Shown: piece by piece, positions 43,463-55,600 of the stretch | Layout of the letters: each line of letters begins with the position of its first letter | Position numbering within the stretch: position 1 is the stretch's first letter | Assembly (NCBI GenBank): GCA_001599715.1 | Contig: BCHU01000020.1 | Coordinates: 1 to 64,000 of the forward strand | DNA: 64,000 nt | Source of the DNA: Phaeotremella fagi | Taxonomy: Eukaryota; Basidiomycota; Tremellomycetes; Tremellales; Phaeotremellaceae | Direction of reading: 5' to 3' | Position numbers and translations under genes: made by a program | The notes under the pieces: model-generated | The model's database searches: none | Seen by the model: the letters and a program-made list of their open reading frames with translations, nothing else | Told to the model about the DNA's origin: nothing

Positions 43463-45204
43463 GGTGTAATGTATCTAAACATGTAGATAGACTGAACGCT
43501 TAATTTAATTAGTTGCATGCATATTCAGAATACCATAGTTAAATGGATGATGGAGGCCGGTTATGAACGTTCAAAGACTATCAGAAACATTCGACAAATG
43601 GCTTATTACTCAGTTTAACATTGCCTGAAGAGACCTTTAGCTAAGCGTTCGTATATAGTTCCCAGGAATCTATGTTATAATTTGAGTTTAGAGATAAAAT
43701 CTTTAAAGTGATGTCGCCAATCATGTAGCGTATGGAGTGAACTCTAGGATTGATAAAAAAAAACAGAACTCGCCGATGTCATTCTACTATGGACGCCATC
43801 CAATCTAAAACCCAAGTCCTCCCTGCCTCAACTTCGTTACCAAAATTTTCACTTGATCATTTGAAAGGGTTCAGTCAATGTAAGATCATCACAAGCAATC
43901 GACTGGTCCTGATCCAGGTGCGGTTCCTCAGATAGCGTAGTTGTTTTGGTTTTATTCGAGTCACAAATTTGGATGAAAGCTGCAAGTTTAGTAGAAGTTT
44001 CTGGATGTATTGTATGAACAGGAGAACGAGCCGCAGTTCTTGCAACTTATTGAATGACATCCACCGCGGTCACGATACGAGTCTTCACTTCAGTTTTTCA
44101 CATCTTCATGTACTGTAGGGAAATTCCAAAAGAGAAATTAACAGATTTTTATAGAATAAATATGATGCTGATGTGGAGAGATAGAGAGAGAGAGTTGATT
44201 AGTAGGAGTGGATACGTTTTAATGCGACATGGTGTTGTAAGTGAGCCTGACACCTGAGGCTGACATTTCAAGAAACCTACACATGTGACCCTAACAATTC
44301 TGGTATGCGATAACTATGAACATTCAATCTTTCCATCTCGAGCTGGAGAGCACTCTTCACATGTTCGAGTCCTCCAATATATAGCTAGATGTGTCCTAAG
44401 TATAAGTTTTAATCTTCATCACCTGAATTCACTCTCACATGGATGATTGCTATACTGCTCTAGAGTTTAACTTAAATGAAGATGAAGCGCTGTACCCCTC
44501 GCTTTGCAGTGTAGTAACTCACCTTTCATCATTATCACGTATCACTATTAATTAGAATTCTTACTTATCGTTATCATACTCCCGACCATGGTCAGATAAA
44601 GATTTGAACTTTCACCAAGAACTCACGGAAACTGGACCATAGAAGACACCAGTGGTTCAACCAAACTTCAAACTTACGTTCAATCTCTGTACCGATCCCA
44701 TCGTCAATCCATCAAATGTTGATATATCATCAAAAACCTCAGAAACCGAACCTAGTAGAAAGGTACACTTGCATTCCTGGAAAGGGAGGATAGGTTGACT
44801 GAGTATTTGAGAGGATAGGATTGAGACCGGTATGGGTTCTATATATTGACTTGATAACGAATGAATTTATGCGAGACTGACATCGATCTCTGTTACAAGT
44901 AGATTTTTGTGATGGTGACTTCAATCACTACTGCTACATAGACGTTCCAAGATAAACATTCGACATCAACATCAAATCTCCGGCCACCTTGGATCATGGA
45001 ACCAGTCGATAAACATCCTAGCCTAGTAGACATCAATCCAACTCCTATAAAACTGGTGTCGACTGATTTAAACACGATCAAACTCAACGTCGAATTCATG
45101 ACACCTTACCAAATTCACTCCCCCATGAAATTCTATCACACCTACCCCCCTCTCCTTTCAAGTCCCTATCAAACACCAACCAGCTCGTATCTAACTCCAG
45201 CAAA
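43463..45204. other. Gene-poor region with gene relics
   Basis: About 1.7 kb with no convincing gene. It includes a decayed copy of an exon from the preceding gene (43565-43640). A short start-like frame at 43789 ends within 40 codons even after splicing a plausible intron. The frame at 44996-45235 (80 aa) begins with an ATG but has no support. Confidence 0.4.
43565..43640 (+). pseudogene. Decayed duplicate of an exon of the gene at 41861
   Basis: About 75 bases closely match the exon at 43182-43255 of the preceding gene, including the shared run CAAATGGCTTA and flanking matches on both sides. The copy contains a stop (TTGCCTGAAG) and lacks the neighbouring exons. It is a truncated remnant of a local duplication. 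Confidence 0.6.
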
Positions 45205-45607
45205 ATGGATTTCGGACCAAATCAAAAGATGTTGTTGAAATGTGAAAACTCAATCTACAGCCCAACGACATTCATGACAACCGTAATTCACATCAGGTAC
45301 TTCGGTCACCAGGAAATCAATGCCAAGAGAGAAATCTTGCTTGAGGTTTATCTGAAAGCTTACAGCAATGGTATTACGTACTTATCTATACACCGAAGAA
45401 GTGAGTACAGATTCTGGAATATGTTAACAGCTATTTCTCTACATATGATACTCTCTAGGGTCATTGATTGTAAAACCTCGTCCAGTCCAGACCCTTTCTA
45501 TATTCATATCGGCGGATCCACTAGATCAGTCAGAAAGATTCAGTCTCACAGCACTCACTCGTCCTTCATCTTATACCAAGGCTCAGTCTCACCCTCTAGA
45601 GGATTAG
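45205..45607 (+). CDS. Possible small two-exon protein, overlapping the convergent gene
   Basis: Frame MDFGPNQKM from 45205, splice donor GTGAGT at about 45411 joining to an acceptor TCTCTAG, and continuing to TAG at 45605-45607, about 115 aa. The spliced frame is open, but the protein has no recognised motif. Its last roughly 50 bases lie opposite the final exon of the oxidoreductase on the other strand. Either two convergent genes overlap at their 3' ends or this model is spurious. Confidence 0.25.
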
Positions 45608-46930
45608 GGTTTCGGAAGACGACGTTACGAGTCTGACATCAGTACAGCCACCGTTTGAGCACTTACTAATCCCAAACTCATGTGAATCGCAGGTGAGGTC
45701 GCTTCAATGGAAGCATTTGGTTTTTTCCCATCGATCAGACTCAAAACATTTTGAGCCGTCACTGCTGCTTGTTGCGATCCAGGTCTAGCTGCCTTGTGCA
45801 TGGGTGTATCAGCCACGTCACCGACGGCGAAGATATGTTGGTACTGGACGTCTTTGAGTTGAAGGGTAAGCTGGACGTTGATGAATCCATTAGGATTGAC
45901 AAGTGGAGTGGAACTGGCAGGTAGGGTTGACAAGAATTCGATGTTTGGAGTCTGACCGGTACATGTGATAACGAGATCGGCGTCGATCGTTAAAGGTGCA
46001 TCAGTGTTGGAACTGGATATCAAAGAGAGTGTAGAGTCTGAGCTCTCTACTTTGTCGTCAATCTGATATCCTGTGATGAGTCTGGGATCAGCTCCACATG
46101 TTATAAACACCTACTCAACACCCAATTCATCAAATCTCTCTTTTATGATGTCGTGGAACTTTGGATGAAACTTGGACATGACTCTTGAGCTTCTTTGCAC
46201 CACCGTAACCTTCTTTTGAGGGAAAATCTCCTTCACATCCGTAGCCATTTGAACCCCAACAGCGCCTCCTCCAACAATTACAATCGATTCAGCTTTTTGG
46301 ACATCCATTTGATGAGCTTGGAAATAGTTGACAGAGCTCAGCTTATCGTTGTGAGTCATTGTTCCAGGAAGCGGTAGCTTGGTTCCAGTCGCAACCACCA
46401 AGTACTCAAAGTTGACGGCGTTAGAGCCTTCCAACTCTTGATCAAGGACGATATGGTTAGGGTGAACTTCGAGGCATTTGGCGCGAACAACACGATGACT
46501 GTTTGGAGCTGGCATTTCTGGGTTACGGAAGAGGTATGTGTAAGGGATGAAAGCCTTGTGTTCGTGGGAGCTTAGAATGGCAAAGCGAGGCTGAAGTCAG
46601 TTGGGAGATTTAAACAAACTTACAAAGGCAAACAAATGGTGAAAGTGAGAATGAGGTTCAATCAGGAGAATCTGTTCAGTTAGTAAATGTTCGAGCTCTT
46701 TGGACGTACTCTATGAGTTTCAGGTGATAGAGCCATCGCTAGGTCTTGTGCTGCTTTCTGCAGAGTGTTGTCAGTGAGATCTCAATCAACACACTTACGC
46801 AGCCAACATAAGAACCTCCTACAACGATCACGTTCTTTAAACTTGGGATTGTCATTTTTCGATGTATTCTGTGAGCAAGGTAAGCAAGCAGAAGAGAGTA
46901 GGCGACAAGTAGCACCTTGCGTGGTACCAT
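45555..46930 (-). CDS. FAD-dependent oxidoreductase, AMID/FSP1-like (AIF family)
   Basis: Minus-strand gene of six or seven exons. N-terminus KVLLVAYSLLLAYLAHRIHRK could be a membrane anchor (ATG 46930), with a second ATG at 46855 giving MTIPSLKNVIVVGGSYVG directly. Landmarks: FAD motif VIVVGGSYVG; VATGTKLPLPG; NAD(P)H motif IVIVGGGAVGVQMA; a late IFAVGDVADT that binds the FAD. Removing a 33-nt intron (46082-46114) turns the apparent TAG after GVE into GVELITGYQID. The last intron exposes the typical AMID end TRNVVFRNPNPLEGE...KMKDE with TGA at 45555-45557. Such enzymes reduce quinones with NAD(P)H at membranes. It is divergent from the DHA2 exporter at 47144. Confidence 0.85.
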
Positions 46931-47143
46931 AGTAGCAGGAACAACTCACAGTTTGCTTTGTCATTTCTTGGGGATGAGTAACTACGAGTATATATATTGT
47001 GCTGCGCAATTTGGCGAAAAGGCCAGAAATAAACTATAGGCGAGCTCGGCTACATTTGTGACCTCATTATTCCTACCGAGTAAGCGAGTCAAAACGAAAG
47101 AGACTTCAACGAACACCTCCAAAAGAATGCTGTCTGTCGACCA

Positions 47144-48913
47144 ATGTCAAACGTTATCAGCGACCCAAAAATGACCTCAGTAGAGCTGGGGTTGTCTCGC
47201 AATCGAAAGATCTCACTGATCATCATCGTCACGTTGGTGATGACGACACTGAACGGAGCTCAGCAAGGTCTCAACATAGCTTTGCCAGTCATTCAAAGTG
47301 ATCTTGGAATTGCTGAAGGTGACCTGCAGTGGTTAGTTGCGGCTTACGGGTTGACCTCTGGTTGTTTCCTTTTGCTTGCAGGAAGGTTTGCTGATGGTTA
47401 TGGTCGTAAGCGTTGCCTGGTAGTCGGAGTAGGATGGTTCACGATTTGGACATTGGCAGCGTCGTTCATGAGAAATGGTATAGAGTTGATCATTTCTCGC
47501 GCGATGAGTGGGATCGGAGGGTCAATCTCGTGAGTCTTTGTGTTGGATCCAGCTGATCTTGTTAGAATACCCAGTGCAATGGGGATGATTGCTTCGAGTC
47601 TGAATGGCAAGGAAAGAGCAGTTGCTTTTGCGATTTTCTCTGCTGGAATGCCACTGGGCGGAGGAATGGGAACTGTCCTGGGAGGTGTATTGACCACGTA
47701 CTCGTCACAGTCCTGGCGAACAGTTTTGTATGTTTTCGCAGGTCTTGGATTCTTGTCGTTGACGGGAGTGATATTCTTGGCTCCAGAAGACAACAACACC
47801 GACAGCGATCATCGAATTGACTGGTTAGGTGCTGCATTAATCTGCGCTGCGTTGATTTTGCTGCAAGTTTCTATCAGCCAGGCAGGAAGTACAGAATTAG
47901 GCTGGAGAACTCCTTGTGAGTATTCTGACAAACGCTTTTGACAGTTTGCAGTTATCATCGTGCTATTCGTCGTGTCAATCATTTTAATCTTGGCATTCTT
48001 TGTGTGGGAGTATTACCTACAGTCAAGAACATCGTTTCCACCATTGATTAGACTTCATCTCTTTACGGAAGCAAGAGGGAGACTTGGTGCCATGTACATC
48101 GTTGCGTTTGTGGCATGGTCAGGATTCACAGTGAGTTCAATCTACGAAATGATTCTCACCACTCAGAGTATTGGCTACCATGCAGTGCTCTTCTACCAAC
48201 AGGTACAATTGACAGGTGTTCTTGGAGCGGTGTTAAGATGTCTCCCCTTACCCATATCCGGACTACTTGCAAATTTGGTTTTAGCCAAGATCGTTCACAA
48301 AGCTCCTCCGCAAGCAGTAGTCTGTTGTGGACTGGGGGCGACTGGGTGAGCTCAATCACGGTATCGAAGCTGATCTACTCAGGTTAGCTGCAATGTTTAT
48401 GGCTCTTTCGTCCAAGGATCAGTTGTATTGGACATTACCATTTAATGCAATGTATCTGACGGTCATTGGAGCAGATTTGTAAGGCTGCAATGTGGCTCTT
48501 TGCTCACCACAGTCTCATGGCAACAGGATCAATTTACGTTTCACAGAATGTTCGAAAGTCTGAGCAGAGTGTAGGAGGAGGTTGGTAACAATATTCGTGT
48601 GAATGCTGATACGACATTAGCACTGCTACAGACTTTGACACAACTTGGGGGATCTTTGGGGCTAACGATTACTTCAGCTGTAGCCGTGGCTGTCCAAAAC
48701 AAAGCCTCCGACGCAGGCAAAGACAACGTTGACGCCATTCTCGCAGGTCTTCATGCGGCTCAGTGGTTGAGCTGCGGCCTTGCCTTTGCAGCAATGTTGA
48801 TGGTGCTCGTTGTGCTAAGAGGTATGAGCGTAATAGAGGTGGAGTCTATGACGGTCCAGGTGGAGCCAAGACCGAAGGATAAGGAATTGGACAAAGAGGA
48901 GGAAGCGGTGTGA
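47144..48913 (+). CDS. MFS drug exporter, DHA2 family (14 helices)
   Basis: Plus-strand multi-exon gene, ATG 47144 to TGA 48911-48913. Motifs in order: TTLNGAQQGLNIALP in helix 1, DLQWLVAAYGLTSGCFLLLAG (the DHA2 Q-W...Y-x-L pattern), GRFADGYGRKR (motif A), SGIGGSI, then GMIASSL, IFSAGMPLGGGMG and SQSWRTVLYVFAG (motif C region). C-terminally ALLQTLTQLGGSLGLT after a spliced GTTGGT...ATTAG intron, and an acidic/Lys-rich tail. DHA2 proteins are proton-coupled exporters of drugs and toxic metabolites. The short divergent region shared with the AMID-like gene suggests joint regulation. Confidence 0.86.
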
Positions 48914-49087
48914 GATTCCGCCGTAGTTTTAGATTTCACAACATAGATTGATCAGGCATTGTCAAGTCCACTTTGTTAACTTGGACGGTGCACATGTAAT
49001 TACTACAAGCTTGACATACCCAATCCGCAGCGACATCATTCATACACTTGCAGATCAACCTGATGCATTCATTGATCAACCCAAACC

Positions 49088-49708
49088 TTACTGTTCATCT
49101 CCCGTCTTCCCTTTCAACCACTCTTCCGCTTCTTTGTAGAAACTAACGACCGTCTCTGGTTTATCATCTCCTGGAAGATCATCAGGTACAGTGAAACCAG
49201 CATTGATGTTTAGGTATGTGAGATGACGATAAGATTGTCGGGCTTTGTCAAGGCGATCTGTATCTAAAGTTAAGGAGATGGAAGGGTCGATTGTATCGAT
49301 ACGATCCTTGCAGTAGATACTGTCGAACGTCTTCAAGCGCCATTCACCGTTACGTCTCTCTAACCGTGAAAAGAATCTACACCAGCTGACTACGTCGCAA
49401 AAGTTTCCGTCAAGTTTTGGGCGAATGTGAATTTCTCCTTGACTCTCGACAATTGCTCGATCATCGTGAACTTGGGCCCGGATAGGGTTGATAACATGTA
49501 TACCACGACCCCGACCACGGGAGTGGGCATCACGAGAGATGTCGATAAACTCGGCTATGGTACCAGTAAACCAGGTGACACAAACGATTGAATCCGGCCA
49601 GTACAGAGCATTCATCAGTTCGAAATTGCCAGTGTCACGAGCGAGGCGTTCTCGACGAACGATGGCGAATAGCTCTCGTTCCACAGCTGCGTCTGGTAGT
49701 TGGAGCAT
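49088..49708 (-). CDS. SnoaL-like domain protein
   Basis: Intronless, 206 aa from ATG 49708. The frame extends upstream to 49921, but that extension overlaps the 3' coding end of the DUF3533 gene, so the internal Met (MLQLPDAAVERELFAIV) is chosen. The middle shows the SnoaL-like (NTF2-fold) pattern: ELFAIVRRERLARDTGNFELMNALYWPDSIV, then FTGTIAEFIDISRDAH, HVINPIRAQVHDDRAIVES and CRFFSRLERRNGEWRLKTFDSIYCKD. In bacteria and fungi such domains act as polyketide cyclases, dehydratases or simple ligand-binding cups. The ligand is unknown. It ends convergent to the DHA2 exporter. Confidence 0.8.
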   Translation of the reverse strand: MLQLPDAAVERELFAIVRRERLARDTGNFELMNALYWPDSIVCVTWFTGTIAEFIDISRDAHSRGRGRGIHVINPIRAQVHDDRAIVESQGEIHIRPKLDGNFCDVVSWCRFFSRLERRNGEWRLKTFDSIYCKDRIDTIDPSISLTLDTDRLDKARQSYRHLTYLNINAGFTVPDDLPGDDKPETVVSFYKEAEEWLKGKTGDEQ

Positions 49709-49838
49709 TTGATGAGATCTTTGGGGTAGTTGGTAGAGAACGTTTCTAGAAATGGCATTTCTTAAATATAGTCGTCGCTTAATTCGGCTGCGTCTTCCAA
49801 GCGAGCAAATATGGACAATTGCATAAACTTTCTGATTT

Positions 49839-51428
49839 CTATGGATGGGATGCAGGTGCTTTTGAGGATCGCTTAGCAATACTCCAATCACCAAACAACC
49901 AAGCACACTCGGTGAGCACAATCCATGCTGCCAGTATCGGTAGATAGATTCTTAGAGACGATTTTGCCAAGCCGTGGCCATACACAGTGATCATGACGTT
50001 CCAGTAGGCTACTTGATCAGCAGTATCGCAATCTTCTTACATACCATGACTGGGATACACATAGGAAATCCGGTAGAAATTGCTAGAGAGCTCTATAGGA
50101 ATGAGTGCTGCGGATACTGAAACAGAGTTAGCGTGAAAAACAGACATATGGCGCCTTACTGGATGTCACAACCCAAGGAAAGACAATCATGGGGAGATAT
50201 GGAATTGGTACTAGAGCAATGATTGCTCCAATCGTGTTGAAATTGATGATGGTATACACCCTGTTGAGCGATTAGTGTTTATCTATTTTTCAACTACTCA
50301 CCATTCCGTTGCCCAAAGTGAGAAAAACGTACTTGCACCGACTGAACCTTCATCGGCGTAAATCAATGCAAAGCCTGATAGACTGACCGAAGTGATGACG
50401 GTCCACAGCAGTTTTATAGGATACTTGCGCTTTAAAAGACGGACAAATGATGTGTTGCGGTAGATCCCAACACCTGTAAAGATACCGTTCAACATCATGT
50501 TGAAGAAGAACTGAGAGAGGTGTGAAATGACAATGCCAAAAGTGTTGAGCTACAAAATCAGCCAAGTTCAAACCACAGCACTCACAAACACTCGAGCTTG
50601 GAATTGCAAAGGTGCAACGTCGACGAAATTAGATCCAGCAGCGTTCGCAGCCGCTAATAGCTGCGACTGTTGTGCTCCAGACTGACTTGCAATAACCTTC
50701 ACAGCGTATGTCTCGACGGTAGATTCAGCTTTTGCGATTGTCGCAAGAAGTGCAGGTTGAACGTAACCGGTGTACGAGGTATAATAGCGAGCGGTTGCAG
50801 CGTAAATGGTATAGACCGTTGACGCGTTGTAACTGATGTTCGTGTTGTTGAGAGCTGTGTTGAGCGCCTGTACAGCTCAGTAGGAGTTAAGACTGGTAAG
50901 ACTCACTGTTGTCGATCCGGCGGAGGCTACGATAGCCGCCCAGTAGCTGCCAGCAAAAACTTCATCATACACGTCACTGGAACTCAAGTTGACTTTTGAG
51001 ACAACAAACGTTGGTGAGGATGACACGTTGACGCTGCTGGCAGCGTTGACCAGCGCACTGCCTATGACACCTTGGTCTTGATCCACGACCAGTACCTGCA
51101 GTTTTAGGCACTGATACCAGGCGAGACCTACCTGTAGATTCTTCACTCTATCATTGGCCCCATAGGAGGATCCATATATCCACATCCCAGCAATCCAAAG
51201 TATGCAGAATAAAATACTTCCATTTCTCAGCAACGCTTTCATTCCAATTCTTGCTAGTACATGGGGAGGCGGTGGTCCACCACGACCCTTTCCACCTGGA
51301 GGCCCAGGTTGAGTATCGAGTCGGACACCAGATGCAACCTCTTGACCCACTTCATCTTTCGTAACAATCGGCAACAAAGAGGACCCTCCTTCCTCTTTGA
51401 TCGATGAGCTGTCAGTTTTGTTACTCAT
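49839..51428 (-). CDS. SNG1-like DUF3533 membrane protein
   Basis: Minus-strand multi-exon gene, ATG 51428 to TAG 49839-49841. A Pro/Gly-rich cytosolic N-terminus is followed by one helix (SILFCILWIAGMWIYGSSYG), then a long extracytoplasmic domain with VLVVDQDQGVIGSALV and YAVKVIASQSGAQQSQLLAA, then a cluster of helices and a C-terminal YWNVMITVYGHGLAKSSLRIYL. The layout is that of yeast Sng1 and its DUF3533 relatives, membrane proteins linked to resistance to nitrosoguanidine and to lipid asymmetry. The last exon appears only after removing an intron ending near 50010. The start of the downstream SnoaL gene lies 131 bases past its stop. Confidence 0.82.
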
Positions 51429-51684
51429 GTTTGGTCTAGTTTGCAGGGCTTAGCTGGACAAGCTTGCTGTCTTATACCACTATAGGTTCTATAGTAGCCT
51501 CGCTTAACAAGTCTCATCTCAACCACCCCTCGGCACGATAACGAATACGTTGATGGGTCGCTAATCTCGCTCTGCAGACGAGACTACTCAATAACTCCGT
51601 CCGATTGCGAACTATAGTATATCATACAATAAGGAGTGATTCCCAAGCTACAGATATCGAATTCAAGTCACCCATCTATCCCCA

Positions 51685-54127
51685 CTATTTGTCCAGCTGA
51701 GTAGAGAAGAAATTTGGATCGAAACCAGGCGCCATCCACTGTCCAGCTGTCGTAAAGATACTATTTGAATCTCCAAAGTAACCATCCCCACTAATATCTC
51801 CGAGGGCTTGCAAGAAACTCGTCATTTCGTTGTTGGAGAATGAGGCATTTATATCAGTGGAAATAGGTTCCATGGTACTGGACGGTTGATTGAAAAACAA
51901 GTCGTTCCCAGCGCCTGATGGTGACATGGGTAAATCCCCCATCAATGTCGACAATTCTGGTAATGTTTGGCCTTCAAAAATGTCTTGCTGAGCGGTCGAA
52001 GTAACGTTGCCGTCGTCAAGATTTCGAAGATTCCTCACTCTTTGCAACCAAGGATGGTTGGGCGTATGAGATCCAGTGGCATCACTGCAGTTAATTAGCT
52101 AGAGTAAATGAGGACGGGCGATAGACGACTTACTTGACGCTGTGATCTATTTCTGGGAATAGAGAAAGACCATGTCTCTCGCTCATGCGACTCATCTCTT
52201 TCAACTAAGAGTCAATCAGAACAGTCGTTTTGTGTATTCACCTACCAACTGCCTAGCTTGTTCAAAATATTTTGTCATTTTAGAAACGACACCTGTCATG
52301 AGAGCGAAATTGGTCTTTACCAGATCAACCGTATCGTTAGAGCCTTCCAAAGGAACAGCAAAAAGATGCATAAGCTGTACCCTCATACTTTCGTAAACGC
52401 AAATAGGAAGACTAGGGTCCAGAAAGACGAATTCATCAGTGTTGATGAGATCAGTGACACTCTGAAGTGTGCTGGAAATCGCTAGAGCGTGCTGGACACA
52501 GAGAGACCGTGTATCTTCCAGCCAACCAGCAGGTGCTTGGAGAAGAATCTTGTCCGAAAGTGATTCAGGAAATCCTGAAAAAGCAATTCGGTACAGATCG
52601 CATCGGGAATGATTGTACCAAACATGAAGCATGATGAAAGGAGTCAGTTCATGCTGAGAATGACGTGCGTAGATGATCGCAGGTTCCACTTGGAACGTCG
52701 ATCCCATTGCACGGATGAAATTGTCTAGCCTTTGAGTGCATTGTTGGAAAGGAGAACCAAACTCCCAGGGTGGAGGAAGGGAGTTGGACTTTCTGGTGTA
52801 CCTAGATGTTAATTCATGGATTCGTTGCGTAACCTACCTCAAGATCATCGCTCGAAATTCCATTATGCGTACGTATAAACCTAACAAACTTGAAGAGTAT
52901 TGCTGACTGGGACTTGGGACAAAGTCGACATTCGGTCCTTCTACAGAAGCTATCGGAGCGACGCTGATATCACCAAAGAGATATTGTCTATCGTCACATG
53001 GTAGTCGAATGAATAAACTGGACGCTGGCACTGTCATGAGATCTTGAGATCCTAATGCCATCATTCGATCCAAGCAGTAGCACCCCCACATTAGTCTTCT
53101 TCGCGTTTCTTGCTGAATGCAGGTATCAGTACCTGTTCCACCCCGCTCTCGATTGAGACCCATTGAAAGTGCACATCGGCTGGCGATGGCGGATAGGATC
53201 CAAGCTGCACTGTATTTTCCTCTGTAAATGTCGTATTTGGCAAGAACTAATGCGCAGGTAATCTTGTCTAGCGAGATCTGGTCTTCGTTGATGAGGATCC
53301 CCTTGGCTTCTTTCGCCCATCTCTGAGCTCGAGAGGTGCCTTCACACAGATCGTCATGAGGAAGGAAGATGGAGGCAACTGCACAGACACACAGTAGAAG
53401 ACAGGAAGAAATGGTTCCATTTGTCAAGTTTGCCATCAAAGTACCCCGATGTATGATGGCGTTGGATTGGCAGGGGTAAACATGGGTGAAGAAGGTATCG
53501 ATGTGTTGCTGCAGCTCCTGTCGTGACAGCTCATCGATACTGGGCGGTCAACGGCGATGCAGAATTGTCACCTACCTTGTGTCTGTGTCAACGCGCTTTC
53601 TTTTCCCTTTTCTCGAATCGTTGGAGCACATTTCATTCTGAGAATGTTGTCCCACAGAGCTATCTTGTCCCACTGAGCTGGGAGAAATGTCGAAAGCGAT
53701 GACTGGATTCCTTGAAGGATCTTGGTAGTCGCATGCTATGTTGTATTCCACGCAAGATTCACATTTGGGTAAATCTCCACTACATTTCACGTTACTCAGA
53801 CGACAAGCTACACAGGTAGCTGATGAGGTCCACGTTGGTAATGTTGTAGTTGTGGTTTCGACTTGACGTCCCGTGCTTTGAGCGACATGATTCACGTTGG
53901 CTGAAGGATTTGAGCTTGATACGGTTTTCAAAGTCGGCCAGCGACACTCCATGGTAACCCTCTGGCAATTTCTACAAGTTCCTTTCGTTTCGTCACATTT
54001 GACCTTTGGTGATTCAGCTTGAAGATTCGCCTGACAAGACGACAACACTCACCTTTCGAGCTCGACACGTAAGACACCCTGACCTTGATCGTCTACGTAC
54101 ATTTCTTCCAGAGCCATCGTTGATCAT
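51685..54127 (-). CDS. Fungal transcription factor with two Zn2Cys6 clusters
   Basis: Minus-strand gene, ATG 54127, stop TAG 51685-51687. Exon 1 ends in CLTCRARK and a 50-nt intron then joins VKCDETKGTCRNCQRVTMEC, giving a complete C-x2-C-x6-C-x6-C-x2-C-x6-C cluster. About 60 residues later a second cluster CVACRLSNVKCSGDLPKCESCVEYNIAC has identical spacing. The central region (53439 to about 52834) matches the fungal-specific transcription factor domain: ILINEDQISLDKITCALVL, GRKYSAAWILSAIASRCAL and ETRRRLMWGCYCLDRM. It should be a nuclear DNA-binding regulator. Its position between the export and conjugation genes makes it the natural candidate regulator of this island, which is inference. 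Confidence 0.85.
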
Positions 54128-54539
54128 TACTTGTGACTGTATTTGTTATTATATGTTCAAAGTAGACATCGTAATAAAACTGCATGGCAGGGCGGAAGGA
54201 AGAAACAGGCATTGAAATGTACGTACTAAATGCTGCGAGATTTGCGTCACGTGGGGGTGCGGGTGTTGCGCGGTCTTGCTCGGTTATGATATGTGATTGA
54301 AATGAGATTGTTATAAGTTGACATCAAAGGAGATTCAATGCAGATCATTAAACAGATTCTTGGTATACTGTGTTGCTTGTAGATACTGTAAGAAAAGCTT
54401 CTGGGCATAATTGTAGATCTCCCCATCGAACCAAGCACCGTTTTTTCTCCATCCTCCATGGTTCGCACCGTAGCCGAGGTGGATAGCAAATAAAAAGACA
54501 GTACCGTACACTTGTCATCTTCTCATCTCCATTCACACA
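54128..54539. promoter_or_regulatory. Divergent promoter between the Zn2Cys6 factor and a GST
   Basis: A gap of about 410 bases between divergent starts. Divergent Zn2Cys6 regulators often control the neighbour through CGG triplets; isolated CGG/CCG triplets occur here, but I saw no strong paired motif. Confidence 0.4.
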
Positions 54540-55363
54540 ATGAGCGTAGGAACGATCTTTTGTTATCCCAACAACGCTCGTGTCAGACGGATCCAAGCTG
54601 TTGCCGCCTGGTCCGGGGCCGAGTTGGATTTCCAAGAAGTGGATCACGGATTCACCAGATCACCAGAAGGCAGCGTCAAGTGGCCTTGGGGAATGATGCC
54701 AGTCTTTGAGTCTGACGATGGGCTATGTCTTAGTGGAGGCAGTACGATATGTGAATATGGTAGGTCACAATGTACTAAATGAGCTTACCTCGCAGTCTGT
54801 GAGAGATTACAGTCCGACCTCATTGTACCAGGCTCAAACGAAGCTATGCTTGTCAAGATGTGGTGTAGTTACGTAGAATCCGAGGTGAGGTCAACAAGTC
54901 ACACTTACTGACCCTCGTAGTTTGGATCTTGGCTCACAGCTCCAGCTGGAATGCATGCTGGATTCATCCATTACGAACCAGAGAACTATAAATTCTTCTG
55001 GGACAGGTTTGCCCACCGTTTGGGAATCCTCGAAAAACATCTTGCAAGTGCATACCAAGGGGAAACTCGAAAATACATCGTCGGGGGACAAATGTCCCTT
55101 GCAGATATTACTCTTGCTAGCTTCATTGATGAGAAGCTTGCTGGTCACCAACTCTTGGACCTCAACTTCAGAAGCAAGTATCCCAACGTGTTTGGTCATT
55201 TTCAACGGTAGGTCAGTAACGGGATTTTGGCTAACGATCCAGTGTCACGAGTGATCCAAAATTGGTGCACATATGGGCTGACGTTCGGCTAATTGATGAG
55301 ACGCCCAAGCGAGCTGCATATGAAGGTCCTGACTTCATGTCAACGACTTGGTGGAGGTTGTAG
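54540..55363 (+). CDS. Glutathione S-transferase-like protein
   Basis: Four exons on the plus strand, ATG 54540 to TAG 55361-55363. N-terminal thioredoxin-like part: GTIFCYPNNARVRRIQAVAAWSGAELDFQEVD, then WGMMPVFE and LSGGSTICEY, which hold the cis-Pro (MMP) and the glutathione-contact Ser. Helical C-terminal part: FFWDRFAHRLGILEKHL, YIVGGQMSLADITLASFI (GST-C motif with the conserved Asp), and NFRSKYPNVFGHF. The family conjugates or reduces electrophiles with glutathione; the overall layout fits EF1Bgamma-like GSTs of fungi. Location: divergent from the transcription factor, so the two share control. Confidence 0.82.
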
Positions 55364-55600
55364 ACGTTTACTATGTATGCATGAGATTGCAAGCGAGGCC
55401 ATAGCCGAGAGCCCAAGGTTGATGACGGTTTTGAGCTTGGTTGTCTCGGTTGGGTCGGTTGGGACGGGTGGAACGTGATCATTACAGCATATAAAGTCCC
55501 CCGCAAGGAATCATTCTCGCCCCAATTTATCTGAATCTTTTTGTTAAACAACCACAATCAGTAAGCCCTAGAGGTAACCGTCTCTCACCTTACTCTAGAG

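Noticed and set aside
43789..43935. Short start-like frame MDAIQSKT with a good splice donor
   Set aside because: After the only plausible intron it stops within 40 codons; no motif, so likely a relic.
46082..46114. Apparent in-frame TAG breaking the AMID-like oxidoreductase after GVE
   Set aside because: The stop is inside a 33-nt intron with GTAGGT donor and CCCAG acceptor; splicing gives a continuous family-like sequence, so the gene is not broken.
49709..49921. Longer start for the SnoaL-like protein
   Set aside because: The extra 71 residues are low-quality and overlap the real C-terminal coding end of the DUF3533 gene on the same strand in another frame.
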